Source: CADEFX01 sp050260355 (GTDB lineage: Bacteria; Pseudomonadota; Alphaproteobacteria; Rhizobiales; Hyphomicrobiaceae). Taken from it: a stretch of DNA of 15,483 nucleotides. Positions 1-9,987 of this stretch are shown here, piece after piece (the stretch's first letter is position 1; every line of letters starts with the position of its first letter). The stretch covers positions 1-15,483 of the forward strand of contig JBLNBZ010000102.1 of assembly GCA_050260355.1 (NCBI GenBank). The letters are read 5' to 3'. A model generated the notes under the pieces. That model saw only the letters and a program-made list of their open reading frames with translations. It was not told the DNA's origin and ran no database searches. The translations under genes and the position numbers were made by a program.

Positions 1-478
1 ACAGCGCCGTCAGGTAGTTGCGCGAGCGCGCATCGAGCAGGCTGTCCTCCGTCAGCGTGCCGGGCGTGACGAGGCGCACAACGTCGCGCCGCACCACCGC
101 CTTGGAGCCGCGCTTCCTCGCCTCTGCAGGATCCTCGAGCTGCTCGCAGACCGCAACGCGATAGCCGAGCCGGATCAGGCGCTGCAGATACTCGTCGGCG
201 CGATGGATCGGCACGCCGCACATCGGGATGTCCTCGCCCAGATGCTTGCCGCGCTTCGTCAGCACGATCCCCAGCGCCTCCGAGGCAACCACCGCGTCCT
301 CGAAGAACAGCTCGTAGAAATCGCCCATGCGATACCAGAGCAGACTGTCCGGGTTGGCTGCCTTGATCTCCAGGAACTGCGCCATCGACGGGGTCACGCC
401 GTCGTTGCGGGCAGGGCTTTCGGCGGCCTCGGGCAAGGCCTCGGCGCGCTGATCCTCCCGTTTTGCTCTCCGCGTCAT
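1..478 (-). CDS. mutS: DNA mismatch repair protein MutS, N-terminal part (runs off left edge)
   Basis: MutS recognises mismatches and small loops in DNA and recruits MutL in post-replicative repair in the cytoplasm. Only the first 159 codons lie in the window. After a low-complexity extension of about 30 residues, domain I begins at about residue 32. The mismatch-reading Phe-Tyr-Glu motif lies at residues 54-56 in the context MGDFYELFFEDA, followed by LTKRGK, IPMCGVP and VAVCEQLEDP, all typical of MutS. The frame stays open to base 1, so the connector, clamp and ATPase domains are outside. The ATG at 478 has a purine-rich AAGGGGG about 11 bases upstream. An internal ATG at 385, at the start of the conserved region, is an alternative. 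The gene is divergent from the malic enzyme gene. Identity is secure; the exact start is moderate. Confidence 0.95.
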   Translation of the reverse strand, partial: MTRRAKREDQRAEALPEAAESPARNDGVTPSMAQFLEIKAANPDSLLWYRMGDFYELFFEDAVVASEALGIVLTKRGKHLGEDIPMCGVPIHRADEYLQRLIRLGYRVAVCEQLEDPAEARKRGSKAVVRRDVVRLVTPGTLTEDSLLDARSRNYLTAL

Positions 479-531
479 CGCGGCCCGTTCCCCCTTCGCA
501 AGTCGGTGCCAACGCGCTTAGCCATAGCTAT

Positions 532-548
532 TTGCAGGCAGACTGCAA
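532..548. promoter_or_regulatory. Short inverted repeat between mutS and maeB (possible operator)
   Basis: TTGCAG and CTGCAA form a perfect 6-bp inverted repeat with a 5-base spacer, in the 204-bp gap between the divergent mutS and maeB starts. This part of the gap is also less GC-rich than the flanking genes. Spaced repeats of this kind are common operator shapes, but the arms are short and could arise by chance. I see no convincing sigma-70 -35/-10 pair in the gap. Regulation of maeB from here is a guess. Confidence 0.25.
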
Positions 549-682
549 TGCGCGCCAGTGTGCACCGGCGAATTGGGCGTGTTGTGGAAGCCGGCGTCGA
601 GGCCTATCGTTCCTGCAGGTTTACCGGGGGCGTGGCCGGAATCCGCGCTGTCGCGTACGCACACCGAGAACGGCCAGCCCAC

Positions 683-2953
683 ATGTCCGCAAAGTTTCCC
701 GCCGCCCGCTTCACGCCCGAGGAAGCGCTCCAGTTTCACGCTCAGGGCAAGCCCGGCAAGCTCGAGATCACGCCGACCAAGTCGCTGACCACGCAACGGG
801 ATCTGTCGCTCGCCTATTCGCCCGGCGTCGCCGTCCCCGTCCAGGCGATCGCCAAGAACCCGGCCCTTGCCTACGACTATACGAACAAGGGCAACCTCGT
901 CGCCGTGATCTCGAACGGCACCGCCATTCTCGGCCTTGGCAACCTCGGCGCGCAGGCCGCCAAGCCGGTGATGGAGGGCAAGGGCGCCCTCTTCAAGCGC
1001 TTCGCCGACATCGACGCCATGGATGTGCTGATCGACACGCAGGACGTCGACGCCTTCATCAACTGCGTGCGCTACCTCGGCCCCACCTTCGGCGGCATCA
1101 ACCTGGAGGACATCAAGGCGCCGGACTGCTTCGTCATCGAGGAGAAGCTCAAGGAGCTGCTCGATATCCCCGTCTTTCACGACGACCAGCACGGCACCGC
1201 CATCATTGCCGCCGCCGGCCTGATCAACGCGCTCGAGCTGACCGGCCGCGACATCGCCGACTTCAAGCTCGTCGTCAATGGTGCGGGCGCCGCCGGCATC
1301 GCCTGCCTCGACCTGCTCACGGCGATGGGCATGCCCAAGTCGAACGTCGTGTTCTGCGACACCAAGGGCGTCATCTACCAGGGCCGTACCGAGGGCATGA
1401 ACCAATGGAAGTCGGCCTATGCCGCCAAGACCAAGGCGCGCACGCTGGCTGAGGCGCTGGACGGCGCCGATGCGCTGTTCGGCCTTTCCGCCAAGGGTGC
1501 GGTGACGCGCGAGATGGTGAAGCGGATGGGGCCGAAGCCCATCATCTTCGCCATGGCCAATCCAGATCCCGAGATCTCGCCCGAGGACGTGCAGGCCACG
1601 CGCGACGACGCCATCATGGCCACGGGCCGCTCGGACTATCCCAACCAGATCAACAACGTCCTGGGCTTCCCCTTCATCTTCCGCGGCGCGCTCGACGTGC
1701 AGGCGACCGGCATCAACACCGAGATGAAGATCGCCGCCGCCAAGGCTCTGGCTGCGCTGGCGCGTGCCGAGGTGCCCGATCAGGTCGCCGCCGCCTTCCA
1801 CGGCCGCAGGCCTGTGTTCGGCCCCGACTACATCATCCCTGCGCCGTTCGACCCGCGCCTCATCACGCACGTGCCTCCTGCGGTCGCCAAGGCGGCCATG
1901 GATACCGGCGTCGCGCGCCGGCCGATCGCCGACATGAGCGCCTATATCGCCAGGCTCGAGGGCCGCCTCGATCCGGTCGCCGGTTGGCTGCACGTCACGT
2001 TCGACCGGGTTCGCGCCGAGCCCAAGCGCGTGATCTTCGCCGAAGGCGAGGAGCCCGCCGTCATCCGCGCCGCCAATGCCTATCTCGCCAGCGGCTTCGG
2101 CGAGCCCATGCTCGTCGGCACCACCGAGACCGTGAACGCGAACTTCAAGGACCTCGGCATCAAGCTCAAGAGCGAGTTCACCCTGCTCGACACACGCAAG
2201 TCGCCCTACACCGAGCAGTTCACCGACTACCTGTACGCCCGCCTGCAGCGCCAGGGCTACCTGCGGCGCGACTGCCAACGCATGGTGCTCAACGAGCGCA
2301 ACGTCTTCGCTGCGCTGATGGTGGCGCACGGCTACGCCGACGCCATGCTCTCCGGGGCCACGCGCAACTGGACCAGCATCTTCGCCGATGTGCGCCGCGT
2401 CCTCGATCCCAAGCCTGGCCGGCGCCCCATCGCCGTCACGCTGACCTTGTGCCGCGGCCGCGCGGTCCTGATCGCCGACACCAGCGTGCACGACATGCCG
2501 AACGCCGAGGAGCTTGCCGATATCGCGGTCGAGGCCGCCCGCGCCGCGCGCCACTTCGGCATGGAGCCGCGCGTGGCGTTGCTTGCCTTCTCCTCGTTCG
2601 GCCAGGTTCGCGGGGAGCGCTCCGACCAGGTGCGCGAGGCGGTCGCCATCCTCGACCAGCGTGGCGTCGACTTCGAGTACGACGGAGACATGGCGGCCGA
2701 CGTCGCCCTCAACGCCAGCGCGCGCAGCGTCTATCCGTTCTGCCGGCTCACCGACAATGCCAACGTCCTGATCATGCCGGCCTTCCACGCCGCCTCGATC
2801 GCGACCAGGATGCTGCGCGAGCTGGGCGGTGCCACCCTCATCGGCCCGATCCTGACCGGCCTCAGCCACCCCGTGCAGATTTGCCCGCTCGGATCCAAGG
2901 ACAGTGACATCCTGAGCCTTGCCGCCGTCGCGGCTTACGGCATCGGCAAGTGA
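683..2953 (+). CDS. maeB: NADP(NAD)-dependent malic enzyme, MaeB type, with C-terminal phosphotransacetylase-like domain
   Basis: This enzyme oxidatively decarboxylates malate to pyruvate with reduction of NAD(P), linking the TCA cycle to pyruvate and acetyl-CoA; it is cytosolic. The product is 756 aa, the usual length for the MaeB family. The malic N-terminal domain covers about residues 10-150. The metal/substrate signature FHDDQHGTA is at 165-173. A Rossmann dinucleotide motif VNGAGAAGIA is at 198-207. From about residue 445 to the end is a PTA_PTB-like domain (VIFAEGEEPAVIRAA onward), which in this family is regulatory (acetyl-CoA sensing) rather than a proven transacetylase. The reading frame is open upstream to 203, but that stretch is antisense to mutS. 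The ATG at 683 gives the conserved N-terminus, with a weak GAG-type ribosome site. Cofactor preference (Dme-like NAD or Tme-like NADP) cannot be read with confidence. The gene ends 24 bp before the convergent kinase gene. Confidence 0.95.
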   Translation: MSAKFPAARFTPEEALQFHAQGKPGKLEITPTKSLTTQRDLSLAYSPGVAVPVQAIAKNPALAYDYTNKGNLVAVISNGTAILGLGNLGAQAAKPVMEGKGALFKRFADIDAMDVLIDTQDVDAFINCVRYLGPTFGGINLEDIKAPDCFVIEEKLKELLDIPVFHDDQHGTAIIAAAGLINALELTGRDIADFKLVVNGAGAAGIACLDLLTAMGMPKSNVVFCDTKGVIYQGRTEGMNQWKSAYAAKTKARTLAEALDGADALFGLSAKGAVTREMVKRMGPKPIIFAMANPDPEISPEDVQATRDDAIMATGRSDYPNQINNVLGFPFIFRGALDVQATGINTEMKIAAAKALAALARAEVPDQVAAAFHGRRPVFGPDYIIPAPFDPRLITHVPPAVAKAAMDTGVARRPIADMSAYIARLEGRLDPVAGWLHVTFDRVRAEPKRVIFAEGEEPAVIRAANAYLASGFGEPMLVGTTETVNANFKDLGIKLKSEFTLLDTRKSPYTEQFTDYLYARLQRQGYLRRDCQRMVLNERNVFAALMVAHGYADAMLSGATRNWTSIFADVRRVLDPKPGRRPIAVTLTLCRGRAVLIADTSVHDMPNAEELADIAVEAARAARHFGMEPRVALLAFSSFGQVRGERSDQVREAVAILDQRGVDFEYDGDMAADVALNASARSVYPFCRLTDNANVLIMPAFHAASIATRMLRELGGATLIGPILTGLSHPVQICPLGSKDSDILSLAAVAAYGIGK

Positions 2954-2977
2954 GATCGAGCTTCTGAAACCGCCTGC

Positions 2978-4981
<2,004 letters not shown>

Positions 4982-4987
4982 GCGACA

Positions 4988-4991
4988 CCTT
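4988..4991 (-). promoter_or_regulatory. Shine-Dalgarno site supporting a GTG start for the hybrid kinase
   Basis: On the minus strand AAGG stands 6 bases upstream of the GTG at 4981. This supports the rare start codon over the in-frame GTG at 4924, which would delete 19 residues but keep both membrane helices. Confidence 0.55.
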
Positions 4992-5132
4992 CATCCCCGC
5001 ATGGTTTTTGTGGGCCGCATCAAATCACATTGTTCTTGAATTGGATTTAGTTGCTTGGGTTAGTCTTAAGCCTCGCTTACAAAGTGACCCGCGACTGGAA
5101 AACCGTGTCAGGCCAGAAGGCTAGGGGGCGAT
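4992..5132. promoter_or_regulatory. AT-richer divergent control region between kinase and catabolic operon
   Basis: The gap between the divergent kinase and racemase starts is the most AT-rich stretch of the window, particularly 5001-5085, in an otherwise strongly GC-rich sequence. It is the natural place for the promoter of the five-gene plus-strand set and for that of the kinase. TTGAAT at 5036-5041 could be a plus-strand -35 element, but the downstream hexamers (GTTAGT at 5059-5064) match the -10 consensus poorly. The palindrome CTTAAG lies at 5065-5070. No hallmark of a riboswitch is seen. The region is supported by base composition and gene orientation rather than by a clear promoter motif. 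Confidence 0.4.
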
Positions 5133-5143
5133 AAGGAAACGCG

Positions 5144-6301
5144 ATGGGCCCACTCAAAGGTTTATGCGTCATCGAGATGGCAGGCATCGGACCTGCTCCG
5201 TTCTGCGGCATGCTGCTCGCCGACATGGGCGCCGAGGTCATCCGCGTCGATCGGCGCGAGAGGACAGACCTCGGCCTGCCGGGGCGCGAGCCGCGTTTCG
5301 ACGTGCTGCATCGCGGGCGCAAATCGATCGCCGTCGACGTCAAGAGCGAGGACGGCCGCAGCGTCGTGCGCCGTCTGGCCCGCAAGGCCGACGCGCTGAT
5401 CGAAGGCTTCCGCCCCGGCGTCATGGAGCGCCTGGGGCTCGGGCCGGATCAGCTCCTTGCCGACAATCCGCGGCTCGTGTTCGGGCGCATGACCGGCTTC
5501 GGGCAGGACGGCCCCATGGCGCCGCGCGCGGGGCATGACATCAACTACATCGCGCTCACCGGCGCGCTGCACGCGATCGGCCGCAAGGGCGAGGCGCCGG
5601 TGCCCCCGCTGAACCTCGTCGGTGATTTCGGCGGCGGCGGCATGCTGCTCGCCTTCGGCGTTGTATGCGCTTTGCTCGAGGCGCAGAGGTCGGGCAAGGG
5701 CCAGGTGGTCGACGCGGCCATGGTCGACGGCTCCGCCATGCTCATGGCCGCCATCTACGGCATGTACGCTCAGGGAAGCTGGAAGGAGGAGCGCGGCGTC
5801 AACATCCTCGACACCGGAGCCCCGTTCTACAACGTCTACGAGACCAAGGATGGCAAGTGGGTGTCGATCGGCTCCATCGAGCAGCGCTTCTATGCCGACC
5901 TGCTGCAGCGGCTGGGGATCGCCAACGAGAAGCTGCCGGCGCAGCATGATCGCGAGCGCTGGCCCGAGCTCGGGCGGCGCTTTGCCGACGTCTTCCGCAC
6001 CAAGACCCGTGCGGAGTGGGAGAAGATTTTCGAAGGCAGCGACGCCTGCTTCGCGCCTGTCCTGTCGTTCTCCGAGCTCTCCGAGTATCCCCACAACGCG
6101 GCCCGCAACGCCTTCGTGACGCGCGACGGCGTGCTGCAGCCCTCACCCGCGCCGCGCTTCAGCCGGACGGTTCCCGCCATGGGTTCGCCGCCGCGCGCGG
6201 TCGGCGCCGATACGAGCGAGGTGCTGTCGAGCTTCGGCTTCGCCGGCGGCGAAATCTCCGACCTCACCAGGCGCGGCATCGTCGGCGCTGCGGCCGACTA
6301 G
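5144..6301 (+). CDS. Alpha-methylacyl-CoA racemase (class III CoA-transferase/racemase fold)
   Basis: The family epimerises (2R)- and (2S)-2-methylacyl-CoA so that branched acyl chains can enter beta-oxidation, which is stereospecific. The protein has 385 aa, close to Mycobacterium tuberculosis MCR. Motifs shared with MCR include AGIGPAPFCGMLLADMGAEV near the N-terminus, GHDINYIALTG, PPLNLVGDFGGGGM, QVVDAAMVDGS, IEQRFYADLL and PAPRFSR near the C-terminus. The residues matching the MCR catalytic set (His126, Asn152, Asp156, Glu241 from memory of that family) fall at His131, Asn157, Asp161 and Glu246, a constant offset of five. This separates it from formyl-CoA or carnitine CoA-transferases, which lack that His/Asp/Glu arrangement. 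The ATG at 5144 has an AAGGA site 6 bases upstream. It is the first gene of a plus-strand set, 15 bp before the acyl-CoA dehydrogenase, which fits joint action on the same thioester. The true substrate is unknown. Confidence 0.9.
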   Translation: MGPLKGLCVIEMAGIGPAPFCGMLLADMGAEVIRVDRRERTDLGLPGREPRFDVLHRGRKSIAVDVKSEDGRSVVRRLARKADALIEGFRPGVMERLGLGPDQLLADNPRLVFGRMTGFGQDGPMAPRAGHDINYIALTGALHAIGRKGEAPVPPLNLVGDFGGGGMLLAFGVVCALLEAQRSGKGQVVDAAMVDGSAMLMAAIYGMYAQGSWKEERGVNILDTGAPFYNVYETKDGKWVSIGSIEQRFYADLLQRLGIANEKLPAQHDRERWPELGRRFADVFRTKTRAEWEKIFEGSDACFAPVLSFSELSEYPHNAARNAFVTRDGVLQPSPAPRFSRTVPAMGSPPRAVGADTSEVLSSFGFAGGEISDLTRRGIVGAAAD

Positions 6302-6316
6302 AGGCATAGGCATCCC

Positions 6317-7483
6317 ATGGACTTCATGTTCACGCCCGAGCAGCGCGAGATCCGCGAGGCGATCCTCAAGATCTGCGCCCGTTTCGGCGACGATTACTGG
6401 CTCAAGAAGGACAAGGAAGGTGGCTTCCCTGTCGAGTTCCACAAGGCGCTCGCCGATGACGGCTGGCTCGGCATCGCCATGCCGGAGGCCTACGGCGGCT
6501 CGGGCCTCGGCATCACCGAGGCGGCCTTGATGATGCAGACCATCGCCGAGTCCGGCGCCGGCATGCAGGGCGCCTCCGCGGTGCACATGAACATCTTCGG
6601 TCTGAACCCGGTCGTCGTATTCGGCACCGAGGAGCAGAAGCGCCGCTTCCTGCCGCCGCTGATCTCGGGCGCCGAGAAGTCCTGTTTCGCCGTCACCGAG
6701 CCGAACGTCGGTCTCGACACGACCCGGCTCAAGACGCGCGCTGTGCGCGAAGGCAACCGCTACCGCATCGACGGCCGCAAGATCTGGATCTCGACCGCAC
6801 AGGTCGCCGACCGCGTTCTGCTGCTCGCGCGCACCACACCGCGCGAGGAGGTGAAGCGCGCCACCGAAGGCCTCTCGCTCTTCTATACCGCGCTCGACCG
6901 CAAGTACGTGGAGGTGCGAGAGATCGACAAGATGGGCCGCAAGGCCGTCGACTCCAACGAGCTGTTCATTGATGGCCTGCCGGTGCCCCTCGAGGACCGC
7001 ATCGGTGAGGAAGGCCGTGGCTTCGAGTACATCCTGCACGGCATGAACCCCGAGCGCATCCTGATCGCTGCCGAAGCCGTCGGCATCGGCCGTTGCGCCA
7101 TCTCCCGCGCTGCGCAATATGCGAAGGACCGCGTGGTGTTCGGGCGGCCCATCGGGCAGAACCAGGCGATCCAGCATCCACTGGCTCGCTGCTGGATGAA
7201 TCTGGAGGCCGCCAACCTGATGGTGTTCAAGGCGGCCTGGCTCTACGACAAGGGCGAGCGGTGCGGCATCGAGGCCAACGCCGCCAAGTATCTGGCCGGC
7301 GAGGCGGGCTTCGAGGCTTGCGAGACGGCGGTGATGAGCCACGGCGGCATGGGCTACGCTAAGGAGTTTCACGTCGAGCGCTTCCTGCGCGAGGTGCTGA
7401 TCGCGCGCATCGCGCCGGTCTCGCGCGAGCTGATCCTCAGCCATGTTGCCGAGAGGGCCCTCGGACTGCCAAAATCCTACTAG
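6317..7483 (+). CDS. Acyl-CoA dehydrogenase (FAD-dependent)
   Basis: The enzyme would introduce a 2,3-double bond into an acyl-CoA and pass electrons to ETF. The 388 aa protein has the normal family length. An N-terminal helical domain (about 1-115) is followed by the FAD-binding beta domain (CFAVTEPNVGLDTTRLKT, then IDGRKIWIS) and a C-terminal helical domain (RVVFGRPIGQNQAIQHPLA and SHGGMGYAKEFHVERFLRE). The usual catalytic Glu of the MCAD/SCAD type, in the last helix region, is replaced: the motif reads RIAPVSRELIL with Pro367 where that Glu would align. A Glu is present at 246 (GMNPERILIAA), the position used by isovaleryl-CoA and long-chain acyl-CoA dehydrogenases. A branched-chain preference is therefore plausible but inferred. 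The start has only a weak AGG at 6308-6310. The 15-bp gap from the racemase indicates one transcript. Confidence 0.92.
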   Translation: MDFMFTPEQREIREAILKICARFGDDYWLKKDKEGGFPVEFHKALADDGWLGIAMPEAYGGSGLGITEAALMMQTIAESGAGMQGASAVHMNIFGLNPVVVFGTEEQKRRFLPPLISGAEKSCFAVTEPNVGLDTTRLKTRAVREGNRYRIDGRKIWISTAQVADRVLLLARTTPREEVKRATEGLSLFYTALDRKYVEVREIDKMGRKAVDSNELFIDGLPVPLEDRIGEEGRGFEYILHGMNPERILIAAEAVGIGRCAISRAAQYAKDRVVFGRPIGQNQAIQHPLARCWMNLEAANLMVFKAAWLYDKGERCGIEANAAKYLAGEAGFEACETAVMSHGGMGYAKEFHVERFLREVLIARIAPVSRELILSHVAERALGLPKSY

Positions 7484-7537
7484 TTCCCGCTGATCCCCGC
7501 CTTCACGTTCCCTCACCAGCACCCGGGTTCTGCAACG

Positions 7538-8695
7538 ATGAGCAAGCCTCTCCTGTTCACGCCCACCTCCATTCGCGAGGTGCGCCTCAAGAATCGCGTG
7601 ATCATTTCGCCGATGGCCACCTACTCCGCGGTCGACGGCCTCGCCAACGACTGGCACCTGGGCCACATCGCCAGGCTCGCGCTCGGCGGGGCGGCATGCG
7701 TCATGGTCGAGGCGACCGCCGTAACCGACCAGGGCCGCATCACCAACGGCGATCTCGGCATCTGGTCCGCCGCTCACGTGCCGCCGCTCAAGCGCCTTGT
7801 CGACTTCATGCGCCGGCAAGGCGTCGTGCCGGCGATCCAGCTCGCCCACGCCGGCCGCAAGGGCAGCATGCAGCGCCCGTGGTTCGGCAACGGCGCACTC
7901 ACGGCCGAGGACTTCGCGCGCGGCGAGAAGTCATGGCCCATCGTTGCGTGCTCGCCGGTGCCGATGGCCGAAGGGCACATCGTGCCGAAGGAGCTCTCCG
8001 TCAGCGATCTCGCCGCGCTCAGGGGCGAGTGGGCGGACGCCGCCAAGCGTGCCATCGAGGCCGGCTTCGAGATCATCGAGATCCACAACGCGCACGGCTA
8101 TCTGATGCACCAGTTCCTGTCGCCGCTGTCGAACTTCCGCAAGGACGCCTACGGCGGCGACTTCAAGGGGCGCACGCGCTTCCCGCTCGAGGTTGCGGAG
8201 GCCATACGTGAGGCGGTCCCGGCGGACAAGCCGGTATTCGTGCGCGTCTCCGCCGTCGACGGCCTCGACAACGGCTGGACCATGGACGACACCGTCGCCT
8301 ACGCCAAGGAGCTCAAGGCGCGCGGCATCGACCTGATCGACTGCTCCTCCGGCGGCCTGTTCGGATCGGCCACCACCGCGCGCGTCAAGCGCACATGGGG
8401 CTTCCAGGTCCCCTACGCCGAGCGTGTCCGCCGCGAGGCCAACATCAAGTCGATGGCCGTCGGCCTGATCCTCGACCCGCACCATGCCGAGGACATTCTG
8501 CAGAAGGGCCAGGCCGATCTCATCGCTATCGGCCGCGAGGCGCTGGTCAACCCGAGCTGGCCGCAACAGGCGGAAATCGCGCTCGGCCGCAAGCCCATCG
8601 AGGCGATGGACGACTGGACCATCCAGTACGGCTGGTGGTTGAAGCATCGCGAGCGTGCCATCGAGCAGATTCGCGCCGAGGAGGCGCGCGGCTGA
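7538..8695 (+). CDS. NADH:flavin oxidoreductase of the old yellow enzyme family, YqjM-like class
   Basis: This is an FMN-dependent TIM-barrel ene-reductase that reduces activated C=C bonds (enones, enoates, dienoyl compounds) with NAD(P)H. The protein is 385 aa. Residues 5-26 form the family start (LFTPTSIREVRLKNRVIISP). QLAHAGRKG follows, then the substrate-anion-binding pair His183/His186 in EIHNAHGYLMHQFLSPLSN, then DAYGG, FVRVSA, LIDCSSGG and ADLIAIGREAL near the phosphate site. Similarity in order and wording is closest to Bacillus YqjM and xenobiotic reductases. The redox-tuning Cys of that class (SPMCMYS in YqjM) is Ala27 here, while the Tyr two positions on is kept (Tyr29). No iron-sulfur or second flavin domain is present, so it is not a full 2,4-dienoyl-CoA reductase. 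The ATG at 7538 follows a 54-bp gap and has no good ribosome site. The in-operon role is probably reduction of an unsaturated intermediate. Confidence 0.92.
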   Translation: MSKPLLFTPTSIREVRLKNRVIISPMATYSAVDGLANDWHLGHIARLALGGAACVMVEATAVTDQGRITNGDLGIWSAAHVPPLKRLVDFMRRQGVVPAIQLAHAGRKGSMQRPWFGNGALTAEDFARGEKSWPIVACSPVPMAEGHIVPKELSVSDLAALRGEWADAAKRAIEAGFEIIEIHNAHGYLMHQFLSPLSNFRKDAYGGDFKGRTRFPLEVAEAIREAVPADKPVFVRVSAVDGLDNGWTMDDTVAYAKELKARGIDLIDCSSGGLFGSATTARVKRTWGFQVPYAERVRREANIKSMAVGLILDPHHAEDILQKGQADLIAIGREALVNPSWPQQAEIALGRKPIEAMDDWTIQYGWWLKHRERAIEQIRAEEARG

Positions 8696-8732
8696 TCATC
8701 ACGCTTGCCCGCCCGACGCGGGATCGCCGCGG

Positions 8733-8737
8733 GGAGG
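8733..8737 (+). promoter_or_regulatory. Shine-Dalgarno site fixing the MFS transporter start
   Basis: GGAGG lies 4 bases before the ATG at 8742. An in-frame start at 8655 would add 29 charged residues overlapping the end of the preceding gene, so 8742 is preferred. Confidence 0.65.
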
Positions 8738-8741
8738 CACC

Positions 8742-9944
8742 ATGGACGAGTTCTCCCTGCGCTATCGCGGCTGGCGCGTCGTCCTGGCCTGCTTCCTCAT
8801 GGCCGTGTTCGGCTGGGGGCTCGGCTTCTACGGCCACAGCGTCTATCTGGCCGAGCTGACGCGCCTGCACGGCTGGCCCGCTGCGCTCATCTCCAGCGCC
8901 AGCACGCTCTACTACCTCGTCAGCGCCTCATTGGTCGTGTTCGTCAGCGACGCCGTGCAGCGGCTCGGACCGAGGACCGTCGCGCTTGCCGGCATTGCAG
9001 CGTTCGCGCTGTCCGCCGCCGGTGTCGGCCTTGCCACCGAGCCGGTCCACGTTTTCGCCGCCTATCTGCTGATGTCCGCGGGCTGGGCTGCCCTCACGCT
9101 CGCCGCGATCACCAACATTCTCGGGATGTGGTTCCATCAGCGCCGGGGCCTCGCGATCAGCCTCGCTCTCAACGGCGCCAGCACGGGCGGCATCGTCGGT
9201 GTCCCGGCGCTGGTCTGGCTCATCGATGCTTGCGGCTTCCAGCGGGCGATGCTCATCGCCGCCGCCGCCATCCTCATCATTCTGCTGCCCATCGTGCTGC
9301 TGTGGATCGATCGCCCGCACGCGGAGGCTCGAGCCGCCAACCCGCCATCGGCCTCGCCGCCGCCGGCAAGCGATCCCGCGCTGACCAGATCCCGCGCCGT
9401 TCGCAGCCCCCATTTCTGGACGATCGCCGCGCCCTTCGCCTTCGGCCTCATGGCGCAGGTCGGCTTCATCGTGCACCAGATCGCATTCCTCGAGCCATCG
9501 ATCGGACGGCGCGGGGCCGGCCTCGCCGTGGCTGTCACGACAGTCATGGCCGTCGTCGGCCGCGTCGGCATGGGCTTCCTCATCGACCGGCTCGACCAGC
9601 GCCGCGTCACGGCGGTCTCGCTCGCCTCCCAGGCCCTGGCGCTGCTCATCATGATGCAGACGGCCGAGCCGATGCTCCTTTATGGCGCATGCGCGCTGTT
9701 CGGCTTTTCCGTCGGCAACCTCATCACGCTGCCGGCGCTCATCATTCAGCGCGAGTACGAGGCTGCCGCCTTCGGCATGCTCACCGCGCTGGTCGTTGCG
9801 ATCAACCAGGTTGCCTACTCGTTCGGTCCCGGTCTCCTCGGCATCCTGCGCGATGCGACGGGAAGCTATGCGGCACCCTTGGGCGTTTGCATGGCCCTGG
9901 AGATCGCAGGCGCGATCGTCGTACTGTTGCGCGTGCGGCGCTGA
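8742..9944 (+). CDS. Major facilitator superfamily transporter
   Basis: A 400 aa inner-membrane secondary transporter. Hydrophobic segments run through the whole protein, consistent with 12 helices. The first is about residues 11-30 (RVVLACFLMAVFGWGLGFYG). A pseudo-two-fold break occurs at a proline/alanine-rich cytoplasmic loop at about 190-225 (HAEARAANPPSASPPPASD). Between helices 4 and 5 the WFHQRRGLAIS stretch matches the R-R-G-LA pattern common in carboxylate-type MFS carriers. In the second half MGFLIDRLDQRR is the loop-8/9-like motif. There is no extra soluble domain. It sits 46 bp after the OYE gene and 43 bp before the FAH-fold gene, so it is probably co-transcribed and imports the compound degraded by the cluster, possibly an organic acid. 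Export cannot be excluded, and the substrate cannot be read from sequence. Confidence 0.9.
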   Translation: MDEFSLRYRGWRVVLACFLMAVFGWGLGFYGHSVYLAELTRLHGWPAALISSASTLYYLVSASLVVFVSDAVQRLGPRTVALAGIAAFALSAAGVGLATEPVHVFAAYLLMSAGWAALTLAAITNILGMWFHQRRGLAISLALNGASTGGIVGVPALVWLIDACGFQRAMLIAAAAILIILLPIVLLWIDRPHAEARAANPPSASPPPASDPALTRSRAVRSPHFWTIAAPFAFGLMAQVGFIVHQIAFLEPSIGRRGAGLAVAVTTVMAVVGRVGMGFLIDRLDQRRVTAVSLASQALALLIMMQTAEPMLLYGACALFGFSVGNLITLPALIIQREYEAAAFGMLTALVVAINQVAYSFGPGLLGILRDATGSYAAPLGVCMALEIAGAIVVLLRVRR

Positions 9945-9972
9945 TGTACGCAGGCGCAAGCTATTCAACTCG

Positions 9973-9977
9973 GGAGG
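9973..9977 (+). promoter_or_regulatory. Shine-Dalgarno site fixing the FAH-family start
   Basis: GGAGG lies 10 bases before the ATG at 9988. A nearer ATG at 9980 leads to a stop after two codons. The frame is open upstream inside the MFS gene, but that part carries no FAH-family sequence. Confidence 0.55.
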
Positions 9978-9987
9978 CGATGGCCCA

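Noticed and set aside
203..682. N-terminal extension of the malic enzyme reading frame by 160 residues
   Set aside because: This stretch is antisense to the well-conserved mutS N-terminus and has no malic-enzyme-like sequence; the conserved protein begins at the ATG at 683.
518..2869. A 783-residue open frame antisense to maeB
   Set aside because: High GC at third positions keeps the opposite strand open. The translation is rich in Asp, Gly, Ala, Arg and His with no recognisable domain, while the plus strand encodes an intact malic enzyme.
5144..6301. Assignment as formyl-CoA or carnitine CoA-transferase
   Set aside because: The His/Asp/Glu set and flanking motifs of alpha-methylacyl-CoA racemase are all present at a constant offset.
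6143..7849. A 568-residue open frame antisense to the acyl-CoA dehydrogenase and neighbours
   Set aside because: It spans parts of three real plus-strand genes and its translation shows the same compositional shadow pattern, without family motifs.
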